Shown: positions 9,163 to 18,994 of the stretch, one piece after another
How positions within the stretch are numbered: the stretch's first letter is position 1
Layout: each line of letters opens with the position of its first letter
From: Planctomycetaceae bacterium
GTDB taxonomy: Bacteria > Planctomycetota > Planctomycetia > Planctomycetales > Planctomycetaceae
Length of the DNA stretch: 61,935 bases
Direction: 5' to 3'
Assembly: GCA_021732845.1 (NCBI GenBank)
Contig: JAKFUF010000140.1
Coordinates: 1 to 61,935, forward strand
Notes under the pieces: model-generated
What the model saw: only the letters and a program-made list of their open reading frames with translations
What the model was told of the DNA's origin: nothing
Database searches by the model: none
Position numbers and translations under genes: made by a program

Positions 9163-10196
9163 GACGCCCCCCCGGCAGCCTGGAGTGAAGCCAGTGTCGC
9201 CATTTGCGTGGTCATGGCGGCGGCAGCGTCCAACAGCGGCAACAGCAGCAGCGCGCCGGTGCCTTCACCCAGCCGCAGTTGCCATTCGAGCCACGGCTTC
9301 AGGTTGAGGGCCTCCAGTGCCCGCCGATGCCCCGGCTCTGCCGAAAGGTGTGCGGCCAGCATCGACCCGGCCGTTCCCGGTTGCAAATGTTCGGCGATCA
9401 ACGCCGCCGCCGTTGCCACGTAGCCGTCCAGCAGGATGGTCAGATTGAGCCGGTGGGACTCCATATAAAAGCCCGCCATGGCGGCGATCTCCAGTCCGGC
9501 CACGCCGGCGATCGCCTGACGTGGCTGAGAGGGCCCAACGCTGCGGCTGCGGGCGACAGCCCGTTCCACGATGGCTCGCTTGCGTTCGATGGCCGCCGCG
9601 TCGGCTCCCGCACCGGGACCCACCGCCTCATGCAACGGAACATTTCCCAACAACATGGCCAGACAGGCCGAAGGCGTCGTATTGCCGATCCCCATCTCTC
9701 CGGCCAGGACCACGCGGTGCCCCGACTGTGCGGCCGCCCTCGCTTCTTCCCGCCCGACCGCCAGCGCCTGTTCAAACTCTTCCACCGTCAGCGCCGGCTC
9801 GTGGTCCAGATTGCGCGTCCCGGCCCGGACGCGGGCTTCCCGATAGGCAATGGTGCCGCTGCCCGCGATGTTGCCAAAACCATGCAGCGTCCCGACATTG
9901 ACGACGATCGTCTCCGCCTGAAACTGCCGGGCGAACACCGTCGACGCGGCCTTACCATCAACGATCGTCTGGATCATCAGCCCCGTCACCTCTGACGGCC
10001 ATGCGCTCACACCCGAGGCGACCACTCCGTGGTCCCCGGCAAACAACACCAGCCGCCGCGGCGTCGTCCGTGGCTCAAGCGTCTGCTGAATCACGCACAG
10101 CCGGCACGCCAGTCCCTCCAACTGGCCAAGACTCCGCGATGGCTTGGTGAGGCCATCCAGATGTTGCCACGCATGGTGAGCTTGCAACTCGAACAT
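9159..10196 (-). CDS. cobT: Nicotinate-nucleotide-dimethylbenzimidazole phosphoribosyltransferase
   Basis: A 345-residue CobT/CobU enzyme that makes alpha-ribazole phosphate from a lower-ligand base and NaMN. Clear landmarks are LFAGDHGVVASGVSAWPSEVT, GEMGIGNTTPSA, and the C-terminal RLGEGTGALLLLPLL; the Glu at about residue 311 is the expected catalytic base. The start ATG shares a base with the cobO stop (TAATG). No bluB for dimethylbenzimidazole synthesis is seen in this window. Confidence 0.94.
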   Translation of the reverse strand: MFELQAHHAWQHLDGLTKPSRSLGQLEGLACRLCVIQQTLEPRTTPRRLVLFAGDHGVVASGVSAWPSEVTGLMIQTIVDGKAASTVFARQFQAETIVVNVGTLHGFGNIAGSGTIAYREARVRAGTRNLDHEPALTVEEFEQALAVGREEARAAAQSGHRVVLAGEMGIGNTTPSACLAMLLGNVPLHEAVGPGAGADAAAIERKRAIVERAVARSRSVGPSQPRQAIAGVAGLEIAAMAGFYMESHRLNLTILLDGYVATAAALIAEHLQPGTAGSMLAAHLSAEPGHRRALEALNLKPWLEWQLRLGEGTGALLLLPLLDAAAAMTTQMATLASLQAAGGAS

Positions 10197-10801
10197 TAAA
10201 ACTCCACCCCCCGCTGGGCTTTCACACCATCGCGGAACGGGTGCTTGACCATCGTCATTTCCGTGACGAGATCGGCCTTGTCGATCAAGTCAGGCTTGGC
10301 GTTCCGCCCCGTGACCACGACGTGCAGCATTTCGCGGCGGGCGGTCAGTTCCGCCAGCACCTCTTCGAGTGGCAGATAGTCGTATCGCAGTACGATGTTC
10401 AGCTCATCCAGGATCACCATGTCGAACGAGGGATCGCGCAGGAGCGACACCGCCTTCTCCCAGCCCTTGCGTGCCGTTGCAATGTCGCGGTTCAGATCCT
10501 GCGTTTTCCAAGTGAACCCTTCGCCCAGTGTGTGCATCTCAATGGGCAGTTGCAGTTTTTCGACCAGGGCCGCCTCGCCCGTGGCGATCGCCCCCTTGAT
10601 GAACTGCACGATGCCGACTTTCATCCCCTGCCCGAGGGCTCGAAAGGCGAGCCCCAGCGCGGCGGTGGTCTTCCCCTTGCCGGCACCGGTATGCACGATC
10701 AGCAGCCCCTGCTCGCGCTGGGCTTCGGCCTTCTTTTTCTCATGCGCGACGTCTCGACGCTGCATCTTCTCGCGATGGGCTTCGTCGGTTTCGGTGGACA
10801 T
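10196..10801 (-). CDS. cobO: Cob(I)yrinic acid a,c-diamide adenosyltransferase
   Basis: This 201-residue CobA/CobO/BtuR-type ATP:corrinoid adenosyltransferase has P-loop GAGKGKTT (about 39-46), the VGIVQFIKGA strand, a DMVILDELN Walker B, and the C-terminal VTEMTMVKHPFRDGVKAQRGVEF. A Lys/Glu-rich N-terminal helix of about 30 residues precedes the P-loop, as in other BtuR proteins. It lies 17 nt after cobQ, so it is read in the same transcript. Confidence 0.94.
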   Translation of the reverse strand: MSTETDEAHREKMQRRDVAHEKKKAEAQREQGLLIVHTGAGKGKTTAALGLAFRALGQGMKVGIVQFIKGAIATGEAALVEKLQLPIEMHTLGEGFTWKTQDLNRDIATARKGWEKAVSLLRDPSFDMVILDELNIVLRYDYLPLEEVLAELTARREMLHVVVTGRNAKPDLIDKADLVTEMTMVKHPFRDGVKAQRGVEF

Positions 10802-10818
10802 GCTGATCGCTCTTCTGC

Positions 10819-12390
10819 TCAGGCCTGTTTGTGATGGACGGATTGTGCCACAAAGGCAGTCGTTGAACGGGGGTGTTCAGGCCAGATGATCTGTTGCAGC
10901 CGCTCCATGTCGGTGGCCGACTGGAAATGATCGGCCAGACGGTTCAACGCGGTCGCGCGCCGTTCGGTCGTTGAAATCGCGGTCGGGTGCGCCAGCGGCA
11001 ATGCCAGTGGTTGGAGAGTGTTGAGCCACGCGCGCCGAAACGTGTCGTTGGCGAACAGGCCGTGCAGGTAGGAGCCCCAGACGCGGCCATCGGCAGACAT
11101 GGCCCCATCAGATCTGGACGACATGCCGCTCGCGGCGTGCGTTTCAAAATTCAGCCATCCGTTTGAGCAGGCGGTTCGTCCGGCATGAATTTCGTAGCCA
11201 CTGAGTTTGGTTCCGGCCAGGCCGGGACAGAGGCGGTCGTCGACGATGGTGGCCTGGACTTGGTGTGTTTCTTTTCCGCGTTCAAAATGCGTGACCAGCG
11301 GCAACAATCCCAGCCCGGCCGTTTCCTTATCCAGCGACTCCAGCCCTTCAAGATCGATGATCCGCTCGCCAAGCATCTGGTAGCCACCGCAAATGCCGAT
11401 GACGGTAGTGCCCCGCGCGTGAAGGTCCAGAATTCGCTCCGCCAGACCGGTGGCTCGCAGCCACGCCAGATCGGTCACCGTGCTCTTCGTGCCCGGCAGG
11501 ATGATCACCGTGGGGTGTCCCAGTTCTCCCACGGTGCTGACGTACCGCACGGCAACGCCCGGTTCCGTGCGGAGCGGATCGAAGTCGTCGAAGTTTGCAA
11601 TCCGCGGCAGTCGGGTGATGGCAATATCGATTTGCCCTGACACAGGACTGTTCTTGGCCCGCTCATCCAGTGGCTGACCATCCTCCTCGGGAAGATCGAG
11701 GTCCGGCAGCCACGGAATGACACCGAGCACCGGCACCCCGCCGCGGTCTTCGAGAATCGTCACGCCGCTGTCGAACAGCGAACGGTCACCGCGGAATTTG
11801 TTGACCACCAGTCCCTGAACAAGAGCCCGGTCCGACGCGGAGAGCAGCCACAGGGTGCCAAGCAACTGGGCAAAAATGCCGCCGCGTTCAATGTCGCCGA
11901 CCAGCAGCACCGGAGCATGGCAATGCCGCGCCACCGCCATGTTGACGATTTCGTGCGTGTTGAGATTCAGTTCCGCCGGACTGCCAGCCCCTTCAATGAC
12001 AACCAGATCGAACTGGGACCGCAGCGTGGCTAGCGATTCGCAGACGATCGGCCAGAGTTCCTCACGCACTTTGAAATAATCGCGGGCGGCCAGCGTCCGC
12101 CAGGGCCGGCCGCGAACAATAACTTGCGAGCGCGAGTCGGCCTCGGGCTTGAGCAGGATCGGGTTCATGTCGCAGGTGGGTTCGATACCCGCCGCCTCGG
12201 CCTGCAGCGCCTGCGAACGCCCGATCTCCCCGCCATCGGCACAGACAGCGGCGTTGTTGGACATGTTTTGTGCTTTGAACGGAGCCACTCGCAGGCCACG
12301 GCGGGCATAGATGCGACAGAGCGCCGCCACGGTCAGGCTTTTTCCGGCCGACGAGGACGTTCCCTGCACCATCAAGACGCGTCCGGTCAT
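10819..12390 (-). CDS. cobQ: Cobyric acid synthase
   Basis: A 523-residue glutamine-dependent amidase that adds four amides to adenosylcobyrinic a,c-diamide. The N-terminal dethiobiotin-synthetase-like domain begins MVQGTSSSAGKS (P-loop 10-18) with PFKAQNMSNN. The C-terminal class I glutaminase-like domain holds the cysteine of GICGGYQML (about 333) and the histidine of YLHGLF (about 443). The length matches CobQ/CbiP. It overlaps the chelatase subunit by ATGA. The earlier amidase CobB/CbiA is not in the window. Confidence 0.95.
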   Translation of the reverse strand: MTGRVLMVQGTSSSAGKSLTVAALCRIYARRGLRVAPFKAQNMSNNAAVCADGGEIGRSQALQAEAAGIEPTCDMNPILLKPEADSRSQVIVRGRPWRTLAARDYFKVREELWPIVCESLATLRSQFDLVVIEGAGSPAELNLNTHEIVNMAVARHCHAPVLLVGDIERGGIFAQLLGTLWLLSASDRALVQGLVVNKFRGDRSLFDSGVTILEDRGGVPVLGVIPWLPDLDLPEEDGQPLDERAKNSPVSGQIDIAITRLPRIANFDDFDPLRTEPGVAVRYVSTVGELGHPTVIILPGTKSTVTDLAWLRATGLAERILDLHARGTTVIGICGGYQMLGERIIDLEGLESLDKETAGLGLLPLVTHFERGKETHQVQATIVDDRLCPGLAGTKLSGYEIHAGRTACSNGWLNFETHAASGMSSRSDGAMSADGRVWGSYLHGLFANDTFRRAWLNTLQPLALPLAHPTAISTTERRATALNRLADHFQSATDMERLQQIIWPEHPRSTTAFVAQSVHHKQA

Positions 12391-14420
12391 GGGCGTCTCC
12401 CAGTGCGCGTGAACGGGCCTTCCAGCGAACGCTGCACTTCGATGGTCAGTGCCTCAGCCGAGAGTGCCTCCAGCGACAGGCACGGTGCGCCCAGTGCCTC
12501 TGCGAGTTCGGCGGCGCGGCCCTGCCGAATCAGGCCTTCTTCGGTGTCGACCACCGACAACGCGACAGTGAGTGCCGCCAAACCTCCGGCGGCGGACAGC
12601 GTCTGCGTCCATGCGTCGTCCGTTGTGTTCGGCAGGCTCACATTCGCCCGCCCATCCGTCAGCAGCAACGCGAGGAGCGGTTGCTGGGGGTTGGTCTCCT
12701 GTTCGCGGCGCAGCAAATCCGTGGCACACACCAAGGCATGGGCCAGCGGTGTTCGACCGCCGGTAGGCAGCGACTGCAGCGCCGCGCGTGCCAGATCGAT
12801 CTGGCTTCCCGGTGGCAGCAACAACTGGGCTTCCGTCCCGCGAAAGGCGATGACGGCGACGCGGTCGCGCTGCATGTAGGCGTCGTCCAGCAGGTTAAGA
12901 ACCGTACCTTTGACGGCCGACATCCGCTTGCGCGCGCCGATCGATCCTGAGGCGTCAACGATGAACAGGATCAGTGTTCCCTGCCGCCCGGCGCGTTCAT
13001 GGCGGTGCAGGTCTGAGGATTGAATAACCGGCCTGCCGCGGCGCGATTCGCCGTGAGCCACGGCCGAGCGGAGCGTGGGCGCGAGCGCGATGCTGGTTGC
13101 CGATGGGTCGCGGACTGCCCGGACGGTTCTTCCGAAGGTTGTACCTTCGACCGGGTTTCGATGTCCGTTCGCGGGCCGCGAGTGATGGTGGCTGGCGCGG
13201 GTGTCCGCCACCTCAAACCGTGGGGTCACGTTGGATGGCACAGGCGCGAATGTCTGCAGCGGAAGTTCTGTCTTGTCGCAGTCTGGGCCACACGACTGTT
13301 CATCACTCACACCGCCAGATTGATCCTGCGTGCCATAGTCCGCCGTATCAGTCCCACGAGGTTCGTCGGAGGACTGCTGAGTCCCATCACCGGAAGGTTC
13401 CGGTGCAGGCGACCCTGCCTCGGACCGAGGCTGTTGTGCCGTCTGCCGATTTGAAGACTGTCCGGCATGGGGATCGCGCCGCGAGCGGTGCGGCAGGACG
13501 AGGCGGGCAACATCATGCACGTCCCGTTCTGTCACGACGGACTGGCCACGAAGTCCCGCCAGGGCGCGGGCCGCCTTGTGCAAGGTAATATCCGCCCGCA
13601 GACCGTCCGTGTTCGCCGCCAGGCAAAATTCGGCGATCAACTGTTCGATTTCCCCTGGGCAGCCAACCGATGGCAGCCGCGAGATTGCCTGCACAATCTG
13701 CTGGCGAAGCTGCTGCTGGGCGGCTTCCCACGTCTGCAGGAACGCCACCGGATCCGCGTCGAAGGCGATCCGTCGGCGTGCGGCCTCAGCCCGCGAAGCG
13801 GAGTCTTCAAAGCCCGCGACGGTGACCATCAACCCAAACCGGTCGAGAAGCTGCGGACGCAGTCGCCCTTCCTCGGGATTCATCGTCCCGACGAGCTGGC
13901 ACCGTGCCGGATGGGTGAACGACAGCCCGTCTCGTTGCACGACGTTGCGGCCGGAGGACGTCGAGTCCAGCAACAGGTCCACCAGATGATCTGGCAGGAG
14001 ATTCACTTCGTCGACATACAGAATCCCGCGGTTCGCCGCAGCCAATAGCCCCGGCTGAAAGACGCGCCGCCCTTCGCGCAGGGCCTGTTGAAAGTCGAGT
14101 GAACCGACGACCCGATCCTCCGTCGCGCCCAGCGGAAGTTCGACGAACGGGACTGGAATCCATTCCTCACCGGAAGAATCACCCGCAGTCGAAATTTCCG
14201 ACGAGAGCGGCGGATCTTCCGGGCTCGTATGGCACGGGCAGCCACGGCGTACGCGAATCGGCGGCAGCAAATCGGCCAGGGCGCGGGCTGCCGTGCTTTT
14301 TGCCGTGCCACGCTCGCCAGAGATCAGCACGCCGCCGACTCCCGGAAAGATCGCATTCAGCAGCAGTGCCGTTTTAAGGTCATCCTGGCCGACAATCGCG
14401 GCGAACGGAAAATCGCTCAT
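12387..14420 (-). CDS. Cobalt/magnesium chelatase AAA-VWA subunit (ChlI-ChlD fusion)
   Basis: A 677-residue protein combining a ChlI-like AAA+ domain and a C-terminal VWA domain. N-terminal features: AIVGQDDLKTALLLNAI, Walker A GERGTAKS (35-42), ELPLGATEDRVVGSLD and Walker B GILYVDEVNLLPDHL. A polar, disordered linker (about 310-420) follows. The VWA MIDAS motif DASGSIG is at about 487 with TDGRANVSLP further on. Position between cobN and cobQ identifies it as the motor subunit partnering CobN in cobalt insertion, replacing the separate CobS/CobT chelatase subunits of proteobacteria. Start and stop both overlap neighbours by 4 nt. Confidence 0.9.
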   Translation of the reverse strand: MSDFPFAAIVGQDDLKTALLLNAIFPGVGGVLISGERGTAKSTAARALADLLPPIRVRRGCPCHTSPEDPPLSSEISTAGDSSGEEWIPVPFVELPLGATEDRVVGSLDFQQALREGRRVFQPGLLAAANRGILYVDEVNLLPDHLVDLLLDSTSSGRNVVQRDGLSFTHPARCQLVGTMNPEEGRLRPQLLDRFGLMVTVAGFEDSASRAEAARRRIAFDADPVAFLQTWEAAQQQLRQQIVQAISRLPSVGCPGEIEQLIAEFCLAANTDGLRADITLHKAARALAGLRGQSVVTERDVHDVARLVLPHRSRRDPHAGQSSNRQTAQQPRSEAGSPAPEPSGDGTQQSSDEPRGTDTADYGTQDQSGGVSDEQSCGPDCDKTELPLQTFAPVPSNVTPRFEVADTRASHHHSRPANGHRNPVEGTTFGRTVRAVRDPSATSIALAPTLRSAVAHGESRRGRPVIQSSDLHRHERAGRQGTLILFIVDASGSIGARKRMSAVKGTVLNLLDDAYMQRDRVAVIAFRGTEAQLLLPPGSQIDLARAALQSLPTGGRTPLAHALVCATDLLRREQETNPQQPLLALLLTDGRANVSLPNTTDDAWTQTLSAAGGLAALTVALSVVDTEEGLIRQGRAAELAEALGAPCLSLEALSAEALTIEVQRSLEGPFTRTGRRP

Positions 14421-17400
14421 GACCGGTTCTCCGCATCGGAGAGTCGAATGGCCGGTCGGCCCTGCACCGTTTCGCCACGGGCTTCCAAAATCGCTTCCGC
14501 GTTGAGCGCGGCATCACGCAGCGCCTGGAGCAATTCGGCGGACGGGTTGCTCCACAACCCGCGATCCACCGCTTCCAGCAGCCGCTCCACAATCGTGCGC
14601 TGCGCCCAGGGGTTGCTTTGTTCGAAAAGCTGCCGCATCTCAGGATCGAGGACGTACGACTGGGCCACTTCGGCATACATCCAGTCGTCGACGACGCCAG
14701 CCGTCGCGTCATATCCGAACAGGTAGTCGACGGTCGCACTGAGTTCGAGGGCTCCGCGGTACCCGTGCCGGCGGATGCTTTCGAGCCACTTGGGATTGGC
14801 CACCCGCGTCCGAAACACCCGCAGCACTTCAGACTTCAGGTCGCGAACCACCGGTCGGGTGGGGTCCTGCGAATCCCCAAAGTAATGCTTCGGCTGCTTG
14901 CCGGTCAGGGCGCGAATCGTGGCGATCATCCCGCCGTGAAACTGGAAATAGTCGTCGCTGTCAAAGATGTCGTGTTCGCGGTTGTCCTGGTTGTGCAAAG
15001 CCACCTGCACGCCGCGCAGCCGAGTGCGAAACACGTCGCGGGCGTCCAAACCCTGTTCATCCGCCGTGTAGGCGTAGCCTCCCCAGTTCACATAGACCTC
15101 TGCCAGATCCTGATCGGTCTCCCAGTTTCCTTCCTCCATCAGCGGCAGGATTCCTGCCCCATAGGAACCAGGGCGGCAGCCAAAAATGCGGTACCGCGCG
15201 CGGCGGTCAGCCGCATGTTCGCACTCCCCCTCAGCCAAGGCGGCGTCCAACTCGGCCAGGTAGTGCTTACGCGGAAAGTTCATTTCCAGCGGTTCATCCG
15301 CCTGCGTGGCCAGTTCGACTGCTTCGTCCAACAGCCGGATCAGGTGGGGAAAGGCATCGCGGAAGAAGCCGCTGATCCGCACGACGACATCAATCCGCGG
15401 ACGGCCAAGTTCGGCCAGCGGAATGAGTTCGACGCCGACCAGTCGGCGGCTCTCCCGCTGCCAGCGCGGACGGGCTCCAAGGAATGCCAGAACCTGAGCC
15501 ACGTCGTCGCCCTGCGTCCGCATCGAGCTGGTGCCCCAGACGCTGATGCCGACCGACTCCGGGTAGGCATTCGTTTCCCGGAGATGCCTTTCCAACACCT
15601 CGCGGGCCAGACCCTGGCCCACCTGCCACGCCGAAGCGGAGGGAATGGCGCGGGGGTCCACCGCGTAAAAGTTGCGGCCCGTCGGCAGCACATGCGCCAT
15701 GCCCCGCGTCGGCGCGCCGCTGGGACCCGCCGGGATGTATCGGCCAGAGAGTGCCTCCAGCACCCGGTCGAGTTCGAGCTTCGTCTGCTTCAGCTTCGGA
15801 CACAACGTGGAACAGACAAACGCCAACACGGCTTCGACGTTTGCTGCGGCAGTTTGCTGCTCGACGCTCAATACGTTCCACGCAGGAAACATCCGCTGCA
15901 AGACATCGGGAATGCAAGCAGCCGCAAAATCCTCATCCTGCAGTACCGTCAGCAGGTGGCGGCTCAATTCATCAATCGTTTCGATCGCATCGCTGTGGGT
16001 CGCCAATGATCGTCCGGCGAACTCTTCGAGATCTCCAAGGTGCGCGGTTGTTGTTGCCGCAACGTCAAACCGCGTGCCGCGATCCTCCACCAGTTGGGAA
16101 TAGTCGAGGCCGAACAGAGCCGCAACGCTGCCCACCAGGCTCGGGCTGTCGAGGTTGGCGATCCGCGTGATGGCATGCAGCAGCCCGACCAACTGCTCCC
16201 CGCGTGGCGCATCTCCCAGGATGTGCAGCCCATCGCGGATCTGCGCACCGGTCAGGTCGCACAGGTACGCGTCCAGCTCTTCGACCACGTGGGCGACTTC
16301 CGTCCCCTGCATCGCCGCCAGCGTGAGCGGAGTGCCATCTTCAGTCGTGCCTTCGTCCCATTCATGGGTATGACCATGATCGGAGGTCATCAGCCGTTTC
16401 AAGTCCTCGTCGAGATGCGCCGCCTTGATCAGTTCCCAAATCTGCTGTTGGACCAAGGGCAGCTTGGAGCGATCGAGCTGTTCGACCTGGTAGTACTCGT
16501 CCACCAGCCGCGTCAGTTCTGCCAGTGGACCATAGACATCAGCCGTCGTCATCGGTGGCACGAGGTGATCGATGATCACCGCGTGTGTCCGCCGCTTGGC
16601 CTGCGAGCCCTCTCCAGGATCGTTGACGATGAACGGATAGATGAACGGCATGTCGCCGAGAAACGAGTCGGGGAAACAGTCCGAGGAAAGTCCCAGCCCC
16701 TTGCCCGGCAGCCACTCCAGCGTGCCGTGCTTGCCGAGATGAATGACGGCGTCGGCCTGCCATTCGTCGCGGAGCCAACGGTACAGCGCGTAATAGTGGT
16801 GCGGCGGAGGCAGGTCCGGCCGGTGATAAATGGCGCCGGGGTCCATGCCGTAACCCCGCGGTGGCTGCAACGCCACGAAGACATTGCTCAGCTCCAGCCC
16901 AGCCAGGGCGATCGCGTCGTCTTGAACGAAAGCCGTCCCCGGGGCCGGCCCCCATTGCTGCTCCATCTGCTGCCGCTGCGTGGCGGGCAGGTCCTCAAAC
17001 CAGGCCGCATACTGAGCCACGGGGACGAGTCCGGCGGCGTTTCGCAGTTGTTCTTCGGTCAGCAGCGTTTCGTCATAGGAGCAACGGTCGATCAACGCGT
17101 GGATCAGCTCGTCGCCCGAGGCGGGGATCGAGCCCACGTCGTATCCCGCTTGCTGCAGGGCGTGCAACAGTCGGATCAGCGACGCGGGCGCATCGAGTCC
17201 CACGGCGTTGCCAATCCGGCCGGCCTTGGCGGTGGAGTTCGTGAGGATCACCGCCACACGCTTGTGGGCATTGGGGAGTGCCCTGAGCCGCGCCTGCCGC
17301 AGGGCAATTCCGGCCACCCGTTCGACCCGATCTGGCACCGGCTCGTAGTGGCTTAACTCCACGGTCTGTGCCGCACTTGTCTTGGCTGCGTCCGCCTGGC

Positions 17401-18844
17401 GTCCTCCCGGCTGCGATTTCTCCTTGAAAGAGATCGGCACGCTGATGATCCGCCCGTCGAATTCTGGAAGCGCGACATTCATCGCGGTGTCGAGAGGATT
17501 CAACCCGCGACTGCTGACCTCCCATTGCCACCGCGGCGCGCCCGACGTGATCGCCTGAACGATTGGCACACCCAAAGACTGCAGTGCCGAGCGGATGCTC
17601 TCATCGGAAGCCACGTTTTCCGCTTCGGCGAGCGCGTGCGAGGTCGTGGTGATCAGCATATCCACCCGTGGCTCACCCGTCAGCTCGTCGCACAGAAAAT
17701 CGAACGCCGCCGGCCAATGCACGATTTTTGCGGTCTGCGCTAGTCGAGTCCGCGATGAAGGCTGCTTGAGCGATGTCGTATAAACGGCCGTGACATTCGC
17801 CCCGCGCCGGTTCAATGCGTCGATCAGCACATCGACAAAGGCCAGATTGCCGCTCATCCAGTGCGACCGGTAAAACAACAACCCCACCGTCGGCCAATGG
17901 GGATTATGCTCAGTCGCGCGATACACACCATGCTCTGGCAGCATTGCCGGGGCGTCGCAGCCGAAGCCGGTCATCAGCAGATGATCAGCCAGATAACGCA
18001 AACACTGCCCAAAGTTCGCCTGTCCGCCGGCATGCAGATAATCCGACACACGCTGCAGCACGGTGGGAGCCACGGTCGACAGCGCCAGCGATTCCTGGTC
18101 GAGCCCCACGGCATTGATCACCAGCAGCGGCTGCCCGAGCCCCCGCGCGGAGGCCACAAGGGCTTCAATCCCAGGTACTGCCCCCGCATTGCCGAGCACA
18201 CGCAGAACGATGACCCGCGCCGCCCTTCCGTGGGAGTCGATCAGCGTCTGCATCCGCTCTTCATTCACGAGGCCGTTCAGGCTGTGGGCCTCGACCGAGG
18301 GGAACTCTGCTGGCAGCTCGGCAAGACACCCCTGCAGGCTCTGCAGGTCGGTGTCGGCATGCGTCAGGAACAGAAACCCGCCCGTGCCGGCGGTTTCGCT
18401 GGCGGATGGCCCGGTGGGCATCCCCTCGACGGCATTGGTATGGTTCCAGCGATAGTAGTCGAAGACGAATTCCGTCAGCGTGGCGGGAGGGGGGAGAAAG
18501 CGGTCCGCCGCCAGCATCCGTTCCAGGTAGTCGTAGATTTCTTCGACCTGCGCCGTCGTGTTCACCGACTGCAGCCAGATCGGCCGGCCGTCAAACACCA
18601 GTTGCACGGCATTGAGCATCGGGCATGGACCGATGCAGCCGCTCATCGTGAGCTGCGCATGCTTGCGCAGCTTTCTTCGCTGAAACTCTGACTTATAAAA
18701 GTCAATCGGAACGGCGGGGTTGCCCCGGTCCGTGCGTCCACAGCAGCAGCCCCGCGCGCAGACGATCAGATGCCCCTTCTTGGGGACAAGATGGATCTGC
18801 TTGCCATCGGGCCGGACGATCCGGTGCCGTGTCGACGCACTCAT
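14417..18844 (-). CDS. cobN: Cobaltochelatase CobN with N-terminal 2Fe-2S ferredoxin-like domain
   Basis: A 1475-residue protein. From about residue 140 to the end it is CobN, the large catalytic subunit of aerobic cobaltochelatase: VGLLFYRSHWMSGN, GYGMDPGAIYHRPDLPPPHHYYA, IHLGKHGTLEWLPGKG, GVSVWGTS-like segment, FRDAFPHLIRLLDEAVELA and DEPLEMNFPRKHY are recognisable. Residues 1-115 do not belong to CobN. They resemble a thioredoxin-like 2Fe-2S ferredoxin, with Cys29, Cys33-35, then Cys70 and Cys74 in SGCIGPCPM. The reading frame is continuous and the start MSASTRHR has no competitor, so this is a true fusion. A redox or metal-delivery role for the extra domain is inference. Confidence 0.92.
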   Translation of the reverse strand: MSASTRHRIVRPDGKQIHLVPKKGHLIVCARGCCCGRTDRGNPAVPIDFYKSEFQRRKLRKHAQLTMSGCIGPCPMLNAVQLVFDGRPIWLQSVNTTAQVEEIYDYLERMLAADRFLPPPATLTEFVFDYYRWNHTNAVEGMPTGPSASETAGTGGFLFLTHADTDLQSLQGCLAELPAEFPSVEAHSLNGLVNEERMQTLIDSHGRAARVIVLRVLGNAGAVPGIEALVASARGLGQPLLVINAVGLDQESLALSTVAPTVLQRVSDYLHAGGQANFGQCLRYLADHLLMTGFGCDAPAMLPEHGVYRATEHNPHWPTVGLLFYRSHWMSGNLAFVDVLIDALNRRGANVTAVYTTSLKQPSSRTRLAQTAKIVHWPAAFDFLCDELTGEPRVDMLITTTSHALAEAENVASDESIRSALQSLGVPIVQAITSGAPRWQWEVSSRGLNPLDTAMNVALPEFDGRIISVPISFKEKSQPGGRQADAAKTSAAQTVELSHYEPVPDRVERVAGIALRQARLRALPNAHKRVAVILTNSTAKAGRIGNAVGLDAPASLIRLLHALQQAGYDVGSIPASGDELIHALIDRCSYDETLLTEEQLRNAAGLVPVAQYAAWFEDLPATQRQQMEQQWGPAPGTAFVQDDAIALAGLELSNVFVALQPPRGYGMDPGAIYHRPDLPPPHHYYALYRWLRDEWQADAVIHLGKHGTLEWLPGKGLGLSSDCFPDSFLGDMPFIYPFIVNDPGEGSQAKRRTHAVIIDHLVPPMTTADVYGPLAELTRLVDEYYQVEQLDRSKLPLVQQQIWELIKAAHLDEDLKRLMTSDHGHTHEWDEGTTEDGTPLTLAAMQGTEVAHVVEELDAYLCDLTGAQIRDGLHILGDAPRGEQLVGLLHAITRIANLDSPSLVGSVAALFGLDYSQLVEDRGTRFDVAATTTAHLGDLEEFAGRSLATHSDAIETIDELSRHLLTVLQDEDFAAACIPDVLQRMFPAWNVLSVEQQTAAANVEAVLAFVCSTLCPKLKQTKLELDRVLEALSGRYIPAGPSGAPTRGMAHVLPTGRNFYAVDPRAIPSASAWQVGQGLAREVLERHLRETNAYPESVGISVWGTSSMRTQGDDVAQVLAFLGARPRWQRESRRLVGVELIPLAELGRPRIDVVVRISGFFRDAFPHLIRLLDEAVELATQADEPLEMNFPRKHYLAELDAALAEGECEHAADRRARYRIFGCRPGSYGAGILPLMEEGNWETDQDLAEVYVNWGGYAYTADEQGLDARDVFRTRLRGVQVALHNQDNREHDIFDSDDYFQFHGGMIATIRALTGKQPKHYFGDSQDPTRPVVRDLKSEVLRVFRTRVANPKWLESIRRHGYRGALELSATVDYLFGYDATAGVVDDWMYAEVAQSYVLDPEMRQLFEQSNPWAQRTIVERLLEAVDRGLWSNPSAELLQALRDAALNAEAILEARGETVQGRPAIRLSDAENRS

Positions 18845-18871
18845 GGCACGATCTCTATTTTGCCAATTCGT

Positions 18872-18994
18872 CTAGGACTGCTTGGGGCCGATGAAGCGGA
18901 TGATGTTTTGCCAGCCGATGGCGAATCCGGCGACGAACAGGATCGCCAGAACGGGGATGTGTTGAAGTTCCAGATGGTGGGCGAGCAGGTGCAT
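18872..18994 (-). CDS. Histidine-rich single-TM microprotein (40 aa)
   Basis: An open frame of 40 codons on the operon strand, starting MHLLAHHLELQHIP with four histidines in the first 12 residues. One strong membrane helix follows (VLAILFVAGFAIGW), then a short basic tail ending FIGPKQS. AAGG sits 7 nt before the ATG. It ends 27 nt before cobN, so it is translated just ahead of it. Length and layout recall small subunits of cobalt transporters such as CbtB, but the sequence is too short to assign. An 80-residue frame overlapping it in another phase is Arg/Pro-rich and unconvincing. Confidence 0.6.
   Translation of the reverse strand: MHLLAHHLELQHIPVLAILFVAGFAIGWQNIIRFIGPKQS

Noticed and set aside
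7837-9423. 528-codon plus-strand frame opposite cobC/cobS/cobT
   Set aside because: Low-complexity shadow of confidently assigned cobalamin genes.
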